Source: an uncultured Methanobrevibacter sp. (GTDB lineage: Archaea > Methanobacteriota > Methanobacteria > Methanobacteriales > Methanobacteriaceae). Taken from it: a stretch of 64,000 nucleotides of DNA. The notes beneath the pieces were generated by a model. That model searched no databases, was not told the DNA's origin, and saw only the letters and a list, made by a program, of their open reading frames with translations. A program made the translations under genes and the position numbers. The stretch is taken from NCBI RefSeq assembly GCF_934746965.1, contig NZ_CAKVFS010000004.1:62001-126000 (forward strand). Direction: 5' to 3'. Shown here piece after piece: positions 44,189 through 54,052 of the stretch. Position 1 is the first letter of the stretch, and each line of letters starts with the position of its first letter.

Positions 44189-44808
44189 GTATCATTTTTG
44201 GAATTTAATAAACTTCTATTTTTTATTCATTTTTTATTAATAATTGAATGTGTATGTTGATGATTAAAATATTAATGTTGATGTTAACTATCAATTTATT
44301 TAATTAAATGACTTTTATTTTATTATTTTATTTCAAAAACTATAGTTTTAATTAATTCTACTTTTATTATTTTTAGTACTTTCAGGATATCTTATTTTTA
44401 TTTTCATGTATTTTTTTTATCTTGGAGTTCAATGGGCTGTATTTCTTTTATTTGTAGTTTGTTTTGTTAAATTTAGGTTATTTATAAAAATAAATTATTA
44501 AAAGTTAGTTATAATTAAAATAAAATTTTAAATTAGTTTTTAAGGGTTCATCTTTGATTTTTTAAAGTTTCTATTTCATTTGGTTTGATTAATATGGTGG
44601 ATATATTTGATAATATTTAGTTATCTTTTGTTAACAGTTTTAAAACTTTAATTAATATTCATATTTTTTTTAAGCTTTATATGGTTTATTTCACGTAATT
44701 TAGCTTTATTTTAGCTTATTTTTAAATTCAAAAGCTTTTTATAAGAAAACATGTAAATGGTATATTTGCAAGAAAAAAATATTTCTTGATTCATAAGAGG
44801 TTTAACTT
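44189..44808. other. Long AT-rich intergenic region
   Basis: 620 bases between glmS and the adhesin-like gene. T tracts at 44218-44235 probably end the glmS transcript. A TATA-like TTTTTATAAG at 44736-44745 lies about 64 bases before the adhesin start and is its likely promoter. GAGGT at 44797 or so is the ribosome binding site. No gene, RNA or repeat seen in the rest. Confidence 0.5.
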
Positions 44809-46467
44809 ATGTTTGGTAAAAAAATGAAAATATTTTTAGTTACTCTTTGTTTCATGTTATCAATATCTGCAGTTAATGCAGCTTCAGATGTTAATAATGT
44901 AACAACTGTTGGTGATGATTGTGAAACAGGAGATTTGGATGTTGATCCCCCATCGGGAATCAATTTAGAAAACATAGTAACTTATTCTAGTATAAAAAAT
45001 GTTAATTCTACTTCTGAACCAATTATATCTAGTGAAGATATGTCTATGTATTATAAAAATGGAAGTAGATATGAAGTATATGTTTATCAGGACTCAAATA
45101 TTATAAGAGCTCATGAAAATACTGCTAATTCTTCAGTAATCTTTAATATTAATGGTATAAATTACACAAGAGAATTAGTAAATGGGAAAGCATCAATTGG
45201 GATTAATTTAATTCCTGGAAATTATTCTGTAACTACATTTTATCACTATGGAAATAAATTAATTTCTAAAACAAATAATATTGAGATATTATCTACTATT
45301 TATGGTGGGGATATTGTTAAGTTGTATCGGAATGGTACTCAGTATTATGCTATGTTTTTAGATGGTGATGGTAGTCCTTTAGTTGGTAGTAGTGTTACTT
45401 TTAATATTAATGGTGTTTTTTATGAAAGGCAGACTAATGCTAGTGGTGTAGCTAGATTAAACATTAATTTACTCCCTGGAAAATATATATTGACTGCAAT
45501 TCATCCCAATGGATTGAAATATGGAAATAATATCGAGATATGGTCTACTATTTATGGTGGGGATATTGTTAAGTTGTATCGGAATGGTACTCAGTATTAT
45601 GCTATGTTTTTAGATGGTGATGGTAGTCCTTTAGTTGGTAGTAGTGTTACTTTTAATATTAATGGTGTTTTTTATGAAAGGCAGACTAATGCTAGTGGTG
45701 TAGCTAGATTAAACATTAATTTACTCCCTGGAAAATATATATTGACTGCAATTCATCAAAATGGTGAAGAAAAATCAGATAATATTACTGTATTATCTAC
45801 TATTTCAGCAGAAAACATTACTTTAACTGAAAATGTGGAAGGTATATTAACATTAAAAACATTTGATGGAACAAATAATGTTTCAATAGTAGTTAATGGC
45901 ATTGAATATATTGTTCAAACTGATAAAGAAGGAATAGCTACTTTAAAACTTAATTTAACTAAAGGAACATATGTGGCACATTCTACAAACTTAAAGTCTA
46001 AAGAAGAATTGGACACTACAATTTATGTGGTACAAAATCCTGATTTAGTTCAATATTATGATTGTTATGGAGTATCTCCTGATGGAAAATATATCATGTC
46101 TATTGGAAGACCTTCAGCATCTGGAGAATTATCTGCATATGGTTATAAATTTTATAAATCAGTATTTACTAGAATATGTCCATGTTGTGGAAGTGATAAA
46201 CTTTACTGGGGAATATTTTGGGCAGGAAGCGAAACAGCTAACTGGGGAGTTTTCCCAGCTACAGGTAATAAAGAATCAGGAAGTGCAGAAGGACATATTT
46301 TCTGTGCTTATTGTGATGCAGATTTCTCAGCTATTGATGGTAAAAATCATGGTGGAGATGGTAAAAACCTAAAGAAAGTTTCATCAACTACTGCTTCTTC
46401 TAAAGATGAGGCATATTTGTTAAAAAATGGAAAAATAGTTTATTCTTCTGAAGATATAATCTCATAA
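44809..46467 (+). CDS. Secreted adhesin-like protein with Big_1-type repeats and CPCC domain
   Basis: 552 residues. A signal peptide (1-24, cleaved after VNA) is followed by at least four bacterial-Ig/Big_1-like beta repeats. Two are identical copies: residues 162-245 and 246-329, encoded by 214 identical bases 252 apart. The C-terminal ~120 residues are different: CPCC at 457-460 and C499/C502 form a zinc-ribbon-like domain with YWGIFWAG and HIFCAYCDADFS, a module I associate with Methanobrevibacter surface proteins near transglutaminase-type cell-wall domains. No membrane anchor is seen. It probably attaches to pseudomurein or to host or partner cells. Confidence 0.8.
   Translation: MFGKKMKIFLVTLCFMLSISAVNAASDVNNVTTVGDDCETGDLDVDPPSGINLENIVTYSSIKNVNSTSEPIISSEDMSMYYKNGSRYEVYVYQDSNIIRAHENTANSSVIFNINGINYTRELVNGKASIGINLIPGNYSVTTFYHYGNKLISKTNNIEILSTIYGGDIVKLYRNGTQYYAMFLDGDGSPLVGSSVTFNINGVFYERQTNASGVARLNINLLPGKYILTAIHPNGLKYGNNIEIWSTIYGGDIVKLYRNGTQYYAMFLDGDGSPLVGSSVTFNINGVFYERQTNASGVARLNINLLPGKYILTAIHQNGEEKSDNITVLSTISAENITLTENVEGILTLKTFDGTNNVSIVVNGIEYIVQTDKEGIATLKLNLTKGTYVAHSTNLKSKEELDTTIYVVQNPDLVQYYDCYGVSPDGKYIMSIGRPSASGELSAYGYKFYKSVFTRICPCCGSDKLYWGIFWAGSETANWGVFPATGNKESGSAEGHIFCAYCDADFSAIDGKNHGGDGKNLKKVSSTTASSKDEAYLLKNGKIVYSSEDIIS
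45292..45757 (+). repeat. Two identical 214-base copies, 252-base period
   Basis: 45292-45505 and 45544-45757 are identical over 214 bases by direct reading, inside the adhesin-like gene; 38 non-identical bases separate the copies. Such an exact repeat can expand or contract by recombination without changing the frame, since the period is 84 codons. Confidence 0.95.
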
Positions 46468-47675
46468 TTTCCATTTTTTACTTTTTCTAATTTTTTAATC
46501 ATATCAAGAATTCTATTTCTAGAGTTATTTTTTAAATCTTGTTTTTCCTGATAGTTTTTTTCACATTCTAAAATATAAAATGCTTCTTTGGAAGTTGTAG
46601 ATGGAATATTCATTTTAACTAAATTACGTTCAACACGTCTTTTTAATTTTTCATCATCCATTTTCTTAGTTAAAAAGATCGGTGTTTTAACAGCTGAAGA
46701 TATTTTAGTATTATGTCTTGCATTGTGTCTTACTTCTGTTCTTTTATCTAAAATAACATCACTATTATTATTTAATCCATGATCTCTAAATGGGATACCT
46801 ACATCAGATAGTGCAATTCTAATTTCATCATTTTTTGGAAGGGATTTATCTAACATTTTTGGATTTGGACTAGCTAAGGTTCCTCCCTGTTTTCTTCCAA
46901 AAATAGGGCCTTGTCCAACATGGAATCCAGCTTCTATAAATCCTGCTCGAACTGGTGCAGATGAAGTATAAGTAGCTATAATACCAGTATCTTTGATTAC
47001 ACGTTTAAATTCTTTAAAAAAATCTAATGAAAATAATTCTGGAGCCATATTTTGACTAAATGGATCTAAAAATATCGCATCATAATAATTGTCCTTTAGA
47101 TTCTGAATAGTCTGTCTTGCATCTTCAATATACACATTAATGTTAATATTTTTAGGAATCTCTTGTTTTTCATAGTTAATACTAGCATAATTCTCTTTAA
47201 TTAATTGTTTTTCAATAGCTTTTTTAGTAATATCATGTTCTTTAATGGGTGATGGAACTAAAAGTCCACATGCAAGTGTTGCTTTTGAAATTTCAACCAT
47301 ATCTACCTGTAAATTTGAATTGTTACTGTTTTTGATAAAATCAGCTATTGCTGCAGATGAATTATATCCTAATCCTGCACAGATATCTAAAATAGCTATG
47401 TTTTCATTATAATTAAATTTCATAGGTTTAATAAATTTTTCAAAGGATTCACTTATTGCACCTGTGGATGTATGAAGTGTTTCAATTTTATGATTTATTT
47501 CTTTAGAGTTAATAGAATAAGATCCATCATCAGTTAAAACAAAATATTTTTTGTAATCATCAAAAAAATTAAGTCTAGGATTAATATTTCCATTACTTCT
47601 TTCACTTTCAAAACAGCTATTAACTAAGTCAAAAATATCATCATTAATTACTCTAGCATTTTTTTCATAACTCAT
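46440..47675 (-). CDS. MnmC-like SAM-dependent methyltransferase
   Basis: 411 residues. The Rossmann methyltransferase core has ILDICAGLGYNSSAA (about 113-127), the acidic VDMVEIS strand, and YDAIFLDPFSQNMAPELFS, a DPFS catalytic-type motif shared with the MnmC/DUF752 family that methylates aminomethyl-uridine in the tRNA wobble position. No FAD oxidase domain is fused, unlike bacterial bifunctional MnmC. The C-terminal ~70 residues are basic and may bind RNA. It overlaps the adhesin stop by 28 bases from the opposite strand. Confidence 0.8.
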   Translation of the reverse strand: MSYEKNARVINDDIFDLVNSCFESERSNGNINPRLNFFDDYKKYFVLTDDGSYSINSKEINHKIETLHTSTGAISESFEKFIKPMKFNYNENIAILDICAGLGYNSSAAIADFIKNSNNSNLQVDMVEISKATLACGLLVPSPIKEHDITKKAIEKQLIKENYASINYEKQEIPKNININVYIEDARQTIQNLKDNYYDAIFLDPFSQNMAPELFSLDFFKEFKRVIKDTGIIATYTSSAPVRAGFIEAGFHVGQGPIFGRKQGGTLASPNPKMLDKSLPKNDEIRIALSDVGIPFRDHGLNNNSDVILDKRTEVRHNARHNTKISSAVKTPIFLTKKMDDEKLKRRVERNLVKMNIPSTTSKEAFYILECEKNYQEKQDLKNNSRNRILDMIKKLEKVKNGNYEIISSEE

Positions 47676-47771
47676 TTTAATCTATTTAAATAATTAATTT
47701 TTGATTAATATAAATCTATTAGAAAAAATAATTACTTTTTTTAAAAAATAAATTTGAGAATTTTATATCAA

Positions 47772-48536
47772 TTAGATATAATTTAATAAAGAAGCCAAGA
47801 TGGAATAAGAGGATTCCCCAGATTCTGACCAATCAGAACTAGTAGAACCAGATTCAGAAGAACCGGAGTCATAATCATAATTATAATCATAATCTGAATA
47901 ATGTCCATCATTGTATCCATCAGAATAACCATAAAAGTATGCATACATTAATTCTTCTTCACTAAGTTCTCCAGATTCATTACTTTTGGTTGGGGACTGT
48001 GAAACATGTTTAACTTCTTGATTTTGGTTAGATGTAGTATTATTTATATCTATGGTTTTATTCGTGATTATAATGCTGTTTACCATTGATTGTAAACTAT
48101 CTAAATCAGGAGCTCCAACAATAATAAAAACACCAGTTGGATTATATGTAGCTATATATTTTGTATTTCCAGAAGCATGGTTTAACTTATAAATATGTAG
48201 TGCAGAATTATTTTCCACATTAAACCCTTTTGTGTCTTCAATAGCACTATTTTTATCAAGAATTCCTTTAAACATTCCTGCACCTATGCCTTGACTTAAA
48301 TCTTGAGTATTTAGTTCACCAACAAAATATCCTTCGCTACTATTGACCATGTGGATGTTATTAACACTAGTTTGAAATTCAATGGATTTTGGTACCTCAA
48401 TTGTAAATTTTTCAAAGGTTAATGTTTGAGTTTCATTATTGTTGAAAAATAAAAAATAACATCCACTAGCGATAACAGCTAGTAAAATTATAGTTAAAAT
48501 TATTATTATAATTGATTTATTATTCAAATTAAACAC
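47772..48536 (-). CDS. Membrane-anchored protein with Tyr/Asp/Ser-rich tail
   Basis: 254 residues. A single N-terminal membrane segment (about 8-30, ending in GCYFLFF) anchors a domain of ~130 residues that contains a Cys typical of a lipobox-like site but no clear lipobox. From about 198 to the end the chain is low-complexity, dominated by Tyr, Asp, Gly and Ser with several YxDGY and DYDYNY motifs. Function unknown. The domain resembles the PsbP-like/DUF4245-type extracellular proteins of methanogens only loosely. It stands alone. Confidence 0.7.
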   Translation of the reverse strand: MFNLNNKSIIIIILTIILLAVIASGCYFLFFNNNETQTLTFEKFTIEVPKSIEFQTSVNNIHMVNSSEGYFVGELNTQDLSQGIGAGMFKGILDKNSAIEDTKGFNVENNSALHIYKLNHASGNTKYIATYNPTGVFIIVGAPDLDSLQSMVNSIIITNKTIDINNTTSNQNQEVKHVSQSPTKSNESGELSEEELMYAYFYGYSDGYNDGHYSDYDYNYDYDSGSSESGSTSSDWSESGESSYSILASLLNYI

Positions 48537-48706
48537 CTTTAATAATTATATTATATAACTGGTGTTTATTAATTAATTGGTCTAAGTAGTAGTGTATTTA
48601 TTAATCTCCTTATTGGGTGGTTGATAATAATTTGTTGTAATTTAATTCTAAATTGCTATAATTTTAAATACTATTTTAATACAATATACTATTTGGTGTG
48701 TTTTTT

Positions 48707-49765
48707 TTGGAATTTTTAAATTTTGATGTTGGTAAAAATCGTATATATTGGGTTGATTGGTTAAAAACTATTGCAATACTTGCAGTGTTGTTATTGCATT
48801 GTTCTTCAAAATATTTACTTCCGGAACTCGTATTTCAACCAAATTGGTATTGTGGTGTATTTTTTGAATCAATTTCCAGATTTGGAGTTCCTTTATTTAT
48901 AATGGTTTCAGGATTTCTTATTTTAAGGAAAAACCAACCAATATCTTCTGTTCCTAAAAGACTTAAAAGAGTTTTTATTCCTTTTATTTTTTGGTTGATA
49001 ATTTATGTAATAGCTAAATTTGTAATGATTAACCATTCATTTGATTTAATTCAATTAGGATATTTCATGGTTCAAGCAATATTGGATCCTACTATTGCTT
49101 CAATTGAGTTTTGGTTTGTTTACATGATTTTAGGATTATATGTATTTTCACCAATTATTACTACATGGTTACATAATACTGAAATATATGAAATAGAATA
49201 TTTTTTAATTGTATGGGCTTTAATCTCATTTGTAGGATTTTCAAATGTTGATTTTTTATTATATGATTATTTAAAATATTTCACAGGAAGTATTGGTTAT
49301 TTTATATTGGGATATTATTTGTATGTAAAACAAAAATCTATTTTAAAAAATAAACATTTTGGATTATTATTGTTTGTAATAGGAACATTAGTATCATTTT
49401 TAGGAACAATATTATCTTCTATGGCTATTGGTGAACAGTCTTTATTATTTTTTAATTTAGGGGATATTACTCCAAATGCATGTCTTCAAGCTATGGGGAT
49501 ATTTATAATAGTATCAAATACAGATTGGAGAAAATATTCTAAATCAATTAATAATGCAGTTGTTTATTTTAGTATTGCAAGTTATGGTGTTTATTTGGCT
49601 AATGTATTATTTATTAATATTTTAGATAAAATCATTTCATTTAATATTTTAGGTAATGCTACATTAACTATAATTGTGGAATGGATTATTGTATTTTTAC
49701 TATGTAATATTTTTATTAGATTAATGAGTAAAATTCCAGTTTTAGATAAATTTTCTGGAATTTAA
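48707..49765 (+). CDS. Membrane acyltransferase, acyltransferase 3 family
   Basis: 352 residues from a TTG at 48707, with GGTG 8 bases upstream; a GTG at 48698 is an alternative. Nearly ten membrane segments are visible. The N-terminus RIYWVDWLKTIAILAVLLLHCSS has the family's catalytic His in the first segment, and SRFGVPLFIMVSGFLI is the next signature. These enzymes O-acetylate or succinylate surface polysaccharides, so the protein fits the glycan-modifying theme of the window. Confidence 0.88.
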   Translation: MEFLNFDVGKNRIYWVDWLKTIAILAVLLLHCSSKYLLPELVFQPNWYCGVFFESISRFGVPLFIMVSGFLILRKNQPISSVPKRLKRVFIPFIFWLIIYVIAKFVMINHSFDLIQLGYFMVQAILDPTIASIEFWFVYMILGLYVFSPIITTWLHNTEIYEIEYFLIVWALISFVGFSNVDFLLYDYLKYFTGSIGYFILGYYLYVKQKSILKNKHFGLLLFVIGTLVSFLGTILSSMAIGEQSLLFFNLGDITPNACLQAMGIFIIVSNTDWRKYSKSINNAVVYFSIASYGVYLANVLFINILDKIISFNILGNATLTIIVEWIIVFLLCNIFIRLMSKIPVLDKFSGI

Positions 49766-49869
49766 TATTTTTTATTTTTTCATGTTACTTTTTAGTTTAA
49801 AAATGAGGAAAATTTATATAATTTTTAATTTAAACTTTATTTTAACTAATTAATTTAAGGTTAAATAAA

Positions 49870-51849
49870 ATGTTTGAGATTAAAGCTAAAGATAATAGAG
49901 GGCGTGTTGGAGTTTTAAAAACTAATTCTGGTGATGTAAAAACTCCTAATTTAATGCCTGTTATTCATCCACGTAAGCAAACTATTGATGTTAAAAAATA
50001 TGGGGCAGATATAGTAATTACTAATGCTTATTTGATTTATAAAGATGAAGATTTAAAAAAGAAAGCTGCAGATATTGGATTACATAAATTAATTAATTTT
50101 GATGGTCCAATTATGACAGATTCTGGTTCATTCCAGTTATCTGTTTATGGTGATGTGGATATTACAAATAAAGAAGTAATTGAATTTCAAGAATTGATTA
50201 AAACTGATATTGGAACAAGTTTAGATATTCCAACAGCACCTTTTGTAACTCGTGAAAAAGCTGAAGAAGATTTAAAAATAACTTTAAACAGAGCTAAAGA
50301 AGCTATTGATTATAGAAATTCTCAAGATATGAAAATGAAAATAAATTCAGTAGTTCAAGGTTCAACTTTTTTAGATTTAAGAAGGAATTGTGCTGATGAA
50401 TTGACAAAATTAAACGCTGATTTGTATCCTATTGGTGCTGTAGTTCCTTTAATGGAATCATATCATTATAAAGAACTTGTTGATGTTGTAATGAATAGTG
50501 TAGCACACTTGCCAGATAATAAGCCTCGTCATTTGATGGGTGCAGGTCATCCAATGATTTTTGCTCTAGCTGTGGCTATGGGTTGTGATTTGTTTGATTC
50601 TGCAGCTTATATTTTATATGCTGAAGATGATAGGTTATTATCCACTAGGGGAACATATAAACTTGAAAACTTACAAGAAATGCCATGTTCTTGTGAAGTG
50701 TGTTGTAAATACACTCCTGATGATTTAAGAGCTATGCCTAAAGAAAAAAGAAGGGATTTAATAGCTCAACATAATTTAAATGTTTCATTTGCTGAATTAA
50801 GATTAATTAGGCAAGCTATTTATGAAGGTTCATTGATGGAGTTAGTTGAAGAGCGTTGTAGAGCACATCCTAATTTATTAGAAGCACTTCGTCAACTAGG
50901 TAATTACAATAAAGATTTAGAAAAATATGATCCTAGAAGTAAAAAATCTGCATTTTTCTACACCGGTCCAGAGTCTTTATACAGGAGTGAAGTTTTAAGA
51001 CATATTCAAAAATTAAGACAAATGCCTAAAAAACGTGATTTAGTTATTTTACCTGCTTCACGTAAGCCATATAATAAATATATTTCAGGAAAACTTGGAA
51101 CATTTTATGTGTATGGTAGTGAACAAGAATTGGATTTGGATAATACTGATTTTATGGTATTAGATGTTCCATTTGGACTTATTCCACTTGAAATTGATGA
51201 AGTATATCCATTAAGTCAAAATGAATCTCCTAGAACTTGGGATGTAAGTAGTTTAGAGTTTATTGAAGATTTCATGTCTGAATTTATAGGGTATTATGAT
51301 CAAGTTTTGATACATTCTAATGTAATTAAAAAATTAGATGTTGAATTATATAATATTCATAGTCAGTCTGATGAAATTAGATATAAAAAAGATGATCTTA
51401 AAAAGATTAAAGCAATTGCTGACTATCAATTTGGTGTTGGAGTTGGTGATGAGTTATTTAAAGGCAATATAAATATAGAAAAAAGTAAAAAAACAGGTAA
51501 AATAAGACATATTTATGATGGCAAAACATTAATTGTAAATATGAGAGCTTCTGATAGTTTTTTAATTCTTTCAAAAGAAGGAGCAAAAAGACTTCATAAT
51601 GCTACAAAATATCCTGAAAATAGGGTTGTAGTTAACAAAGACTCAGAACCATTTGCATTAGATGGAAAAAGTGTCTTTTCTAAATTTGTTGTTGAATGTG
51701 ATGAGAATATAAGGGCTAAAGATGAAGTATTAATTGTAAATGAAGATGATAAATTACTTGCCTATGGTAAATCCTTATTAAGTGCTCATGAAATCACTGA
51801 TTTCCAAACAGGACAAGCTATTAAAACACGTAAAGGAATGAAAAAATAG
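49870..51849 (+). CDS. tgtA: Archaeal tRNA-guanine(15) transglycosylase
   Basis: 659 residues, the full length of archaeal ArcTGT. The catalytic Asp84 is in IMTDSGSFQ; zinc ligands include C273, C275 and C278 with a following His in LIAQHN. The C-terminal ~170 residues are the archaeal extension ending in a PUA domain (about 580-659, with RVVVNKDSEPFALDGKSVF). It swaps guanine 15 in the tRNA D-loop for preQ0, the first step to archaeosine. AAGGTT precedes the ATG. It is followed after 10 bases by a methyltransferase. Confidence 0.96.
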   Translation: MFEIKAKDNRGRVGVLKTNSGDVKTPNLMPVIHPRKQTIDVKKYGADIVITNAYLIYKDEDLKKKAADIGLHKLINFDGPIMTDSGSFQLSVYGDVDITNKEVIEFQELIKTDIGTSLDIPTAPFVTREKAEEDLKITLNRAKEAIDYRNSQDMKMKINSVVQGSTFLDLRRNCADELTKLNADLYPIGAVVPLMESYHYKELVDVVMNSVAHLPDNKPRHLMGAGHPMIFALAVAMGCDLFDSAAYILYAEDDRLLSTRGTYKLENLQEMPCSCEVCCKYTPDDLRAMPKEKRRDLIAQHNLNVSFAELRLIRQAIYEGSLMELVEERCRAHPNLLEALRQLGNYNKDLEKYDPRSKKSAFFYTGPESLYRSEVLRHIQKLRQMPKKRDLVILPASRKPYNKYISGKLGTFYVYGSEQELDLDNTDFMVLDVPFGLIPLEIDEVYPLSQNESPRTWDVSSLEFIEDFMSEFIGYYDQVLIHSNVIKKLDVELYNIHSQSDEIRYKKDDLKKIKAIADYQFGVGVGDELFKGNINIEKSKKTGKIRHIYDGKTLIVNMRASDSFLILSKEGAKRLHNATKYPENRVVVNKDSEPFALDGKSVFSKFVVECDENIRAKDEVLIVNEDDKLLAYGKSLLSAHEITDFQTGQAIKTRKGMKK

Positions 51850-51859
51850 GGGTAAAAAG

Positions 51860-52522
51860 ATGTCTGATAAAGTAAATACAGGTAATAATATTGAAGATAA
51901 AAAACTTATTAAAAATGCTAGAAAACCAGAAGGAAAATTAGGGCATGAAATTCTGGATAGAATGAATAAATCTCATGAAACAATGGCAAGGTGGGGAGTT
52001 AGTCATTTTAAGATTAATAAAAATGATAAGATATTAGACATTGGTTGTGGTGGAGGAAGAAATCTAGAACGTTTCTCAGCTGAAATATCTGATGATGGAA
52101 GTGTTGTAGGAATAGATTACTCTGAAGTAAGTGTTGAAAAATCAATAAAATTAAATAAACAAGCTATTGATGAAGGTAAAGTTAAAGTTTTACAAGGTTC
52201 TGTATCTGAAATGCCATTTGGGGATGAAAGTTTTGATATTGTAACAGGATTTGAAACAATTTATTTTTGGCCAGACTTTATAAATGACTTAAAAGAAGTA
52301 AATAGAGTTCTTAAAAAAGAAGGATTAGTATTTTTCTGTAATGAGGCAGTTTACAGAGAAGGTGAAATGGACAAATATGAGGATTTAATTGAATTGTTGG
52401 ATATGAAAATTTATTCTGAAGATGTTTTAGAATCTGCACTTGCTGAAGCAGGTTTTAAGGATTTTCAGGCATTTATCAATGATGAAAATGACTGGATTTG
52501 TGTAACTGCAAGAAAAGTTTAA
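51860..52522 (+). CDS. Class I SAM-dependent methyltransferase
   Basis: 220 residues with motif I ILDIGCGGGRNLERF (about 56-70), VGIDYSEVSV and FDIVTGFETIYFWPD. It resembles the ubiE/COQ5-type small-molecule methyltransferases, with the N-terminal ~45 residues forming a helical cap. Substrate unknown. It lies 10 bases downstream of tgtA and is probably co-expressed with it, so a modified nucleoside or metabolite substrate is conceivable but not shown. Confidence 0.85.
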   Translation: MSDKVNTGNNIEDKKLIKNARKPEGKLGHEILDRMNKSHETMARWGVSHFKINKNDKILDIGCGGGRNLERFSAEISDDGSVVGIDYSEVSVEKSIKLNKQAIDEGKVKVLQGSVSEMPFGDESFDIVTGFETIYFWPDFINDLKEVNRVLKKEGLVFFCNEAVYREGEMDKYEDLIELLDMKIYSEDVLESALAEAGFKDFQAFINDENDWICVTARKV

Positions 52523-52572
52523 TTATTAAAAACAATATAATATCATTTTTCAAATACTTCTAAGGTTAGATT

Positions 52573-54003
52573 ATGAATAAAGTGCGAACAATTTTTGCAA
52601 ATATGAGTTGGTTAATGGCTTCTCAAATTATTACAAGTGTTTGTGCTTTTATTTGGACTATTTTAACTGCACGTTACTTGGGAGTATCTGATTATGGTAT
52701 TTTGGGAACTGCAACTTCTTTTTCTGTTATTGTAATTGTTGTTGCAGATTTAGGAGTCACTACTTATATTACGAGAGCTATTGCTGTTGATTATACTATT
52801 GAAAAAGAGTATTTAGGTAATGCTTTAGGTCTTAAATTGTTATTGTCAGTGATTTATTTACTTTTAACATTATTTATTTCGTTTATTTTAGGTTGGAATA
52901 ATTATGTTATTTTAATAACTTTTTTATTTGCACTTGAAAATTTAATTAAATCATTTTACAATTTGTTTTTTGCTTCTTTTCAAGCTCATGAAATGATGAA
53001 GTATCAAGCTATTACAAATACTTTACTTAATGTGTTAACATTAATATTTATTGTTGTAATTTGTTTTACGAATTTTGGATTGCTTGGAATTAGTTTTGCA
53101 TATATTATAGCTAATTTGATTGGTTTAGTTTATTGTGTTCTAGCATTAACTAATCATATTGTAGTTCCAAAAATTTTATTTGATTTTTCATTTTTTAAAA
53201 AATTAATCATTGCAGGCATTCCTTTTGCTTTAACTACTTTATTTTACACATTGTATTATTCTATTGACATGGTTATGATTACTCAATTTTCAACAACCTA
53301 TGCAACAGGACTTTATAATTCCACGTATAAACTAATTAATGTTTTAACATTATTTTACACAATTTATTCAGCAGTTATTTTCCCAGTTATGAGTAAGCTA
53401 TTTAAAAATGGAAAAGACATGTTGCGTCTTAGTTTTGTTAAATCAATTAAATATTTATCTATGATTACTATTCCATTAGCAGTAGCTACATTTTTCTATG
53501 CTGGTGATGTAATTTATTTATGTTATGGTAATCAATATGGGGAAGCAGATAGTGTATTGAAAATATTGGTGTGGACTGTTTGTTTCTTATTTATTAATGG
53601 TGCTTGTTCTATGATTTTAAACGCATCCCATAAAGAAACTTCTGTTACTAAAATTTATTCCCTAGCTGCTTTATTTAATGCAGGATTAAATTTATGTTTA
53701 ATTCCATATTTCTCAGCGTATGGTGCTGCATTTGCGACTGTATTGACAGATGTCTTAATTTTAGTTTTAGAAATGTATATGATTAGTAAAATTAATCAAC
53801 TTCCAAATAGACATCTAATTTTTGATTTAATCAAAATAATTATTGCATCAGTTATAATGGGTGGTGTATTCTATTTAGTTCACATGTCCTTATGGGTAGC
53901 TATTCCAGTTGGAATTATAGTTTATTTATTAGTCATTGTTCTTATAAGATTCTTTGATAATGATGATAAACTTATAATTAAACAAATTTTAGGTAAAGCT
54001 TAA
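52573..54003 (+). CDS. Flippase (Wzx-type polysaccharide exporter)
   Basis: 476 residues, almost all hydrophobic, with 12-14 membrane segments of the MATE/MVF superfamily. The opening FANMSWLMASQIITSVCAFIW and the Arg/Asp-containing ARYLGVSDYGIL are typical of polysaccharide flippases. It moves lipid-linked glycans across the membrane. AAGGTTAG is the ribosome binding site. It is followed 49 bases later by a close paralogue with local stretches of identical DNA, so a recent tandem duplication or gene conversion is likely. Confidence 0.92.
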   Translation: MNKVRTIFANMSWLMASQIITSVCAFIWTILTARYLGVSDYGILGTATSFSVIVIVVADLGVTTYITRAIAVDYTIEKEYLGNALGLKLLLSVIYLLLTLFISFILGWNNYVILITFLFALENLIKSFYNLFFASFQAHEMMKYQAITNTLLNVLTLIFIVVICFTNFGLLGISFAYIIANLIGLVYCVLALTNHIVVPKILFDFSFFKKLIIAGIPFALTTLFYTLYYSIDMVMITQFSTTYATGLYNSTYKLINVLTLFYTIYSAVIFPVMSKLFKNGKDMLRLSFVKSIKYLSMITIPLAVATFFYAGDVIYLCYGNQYGEADSVLKILVWTVCFLFINGACSMILNASHKETSVTKIYSLAALFNAGLNLCLIPYFSAYGAAFATVLTDVLILVLEMYMISKINQLPNRHLIFDLIKIIIASVIMGGVFYLVHMSLWVAIPVGIIVYLLVIVLIRFFDNDDKLIIKQILGKA

Positions 54004-54052
54004 TATAGAAAACTGATATATATTAATCCTAGAAATTTATGAGTTTAATATT

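Noticed and set aside
46058..46372. Alternative-frame 104-codon frame within the adhesin-like gene
   Set aside because: It overlaps the conserved CPCC domain in another frame and has no ribosome binding site.
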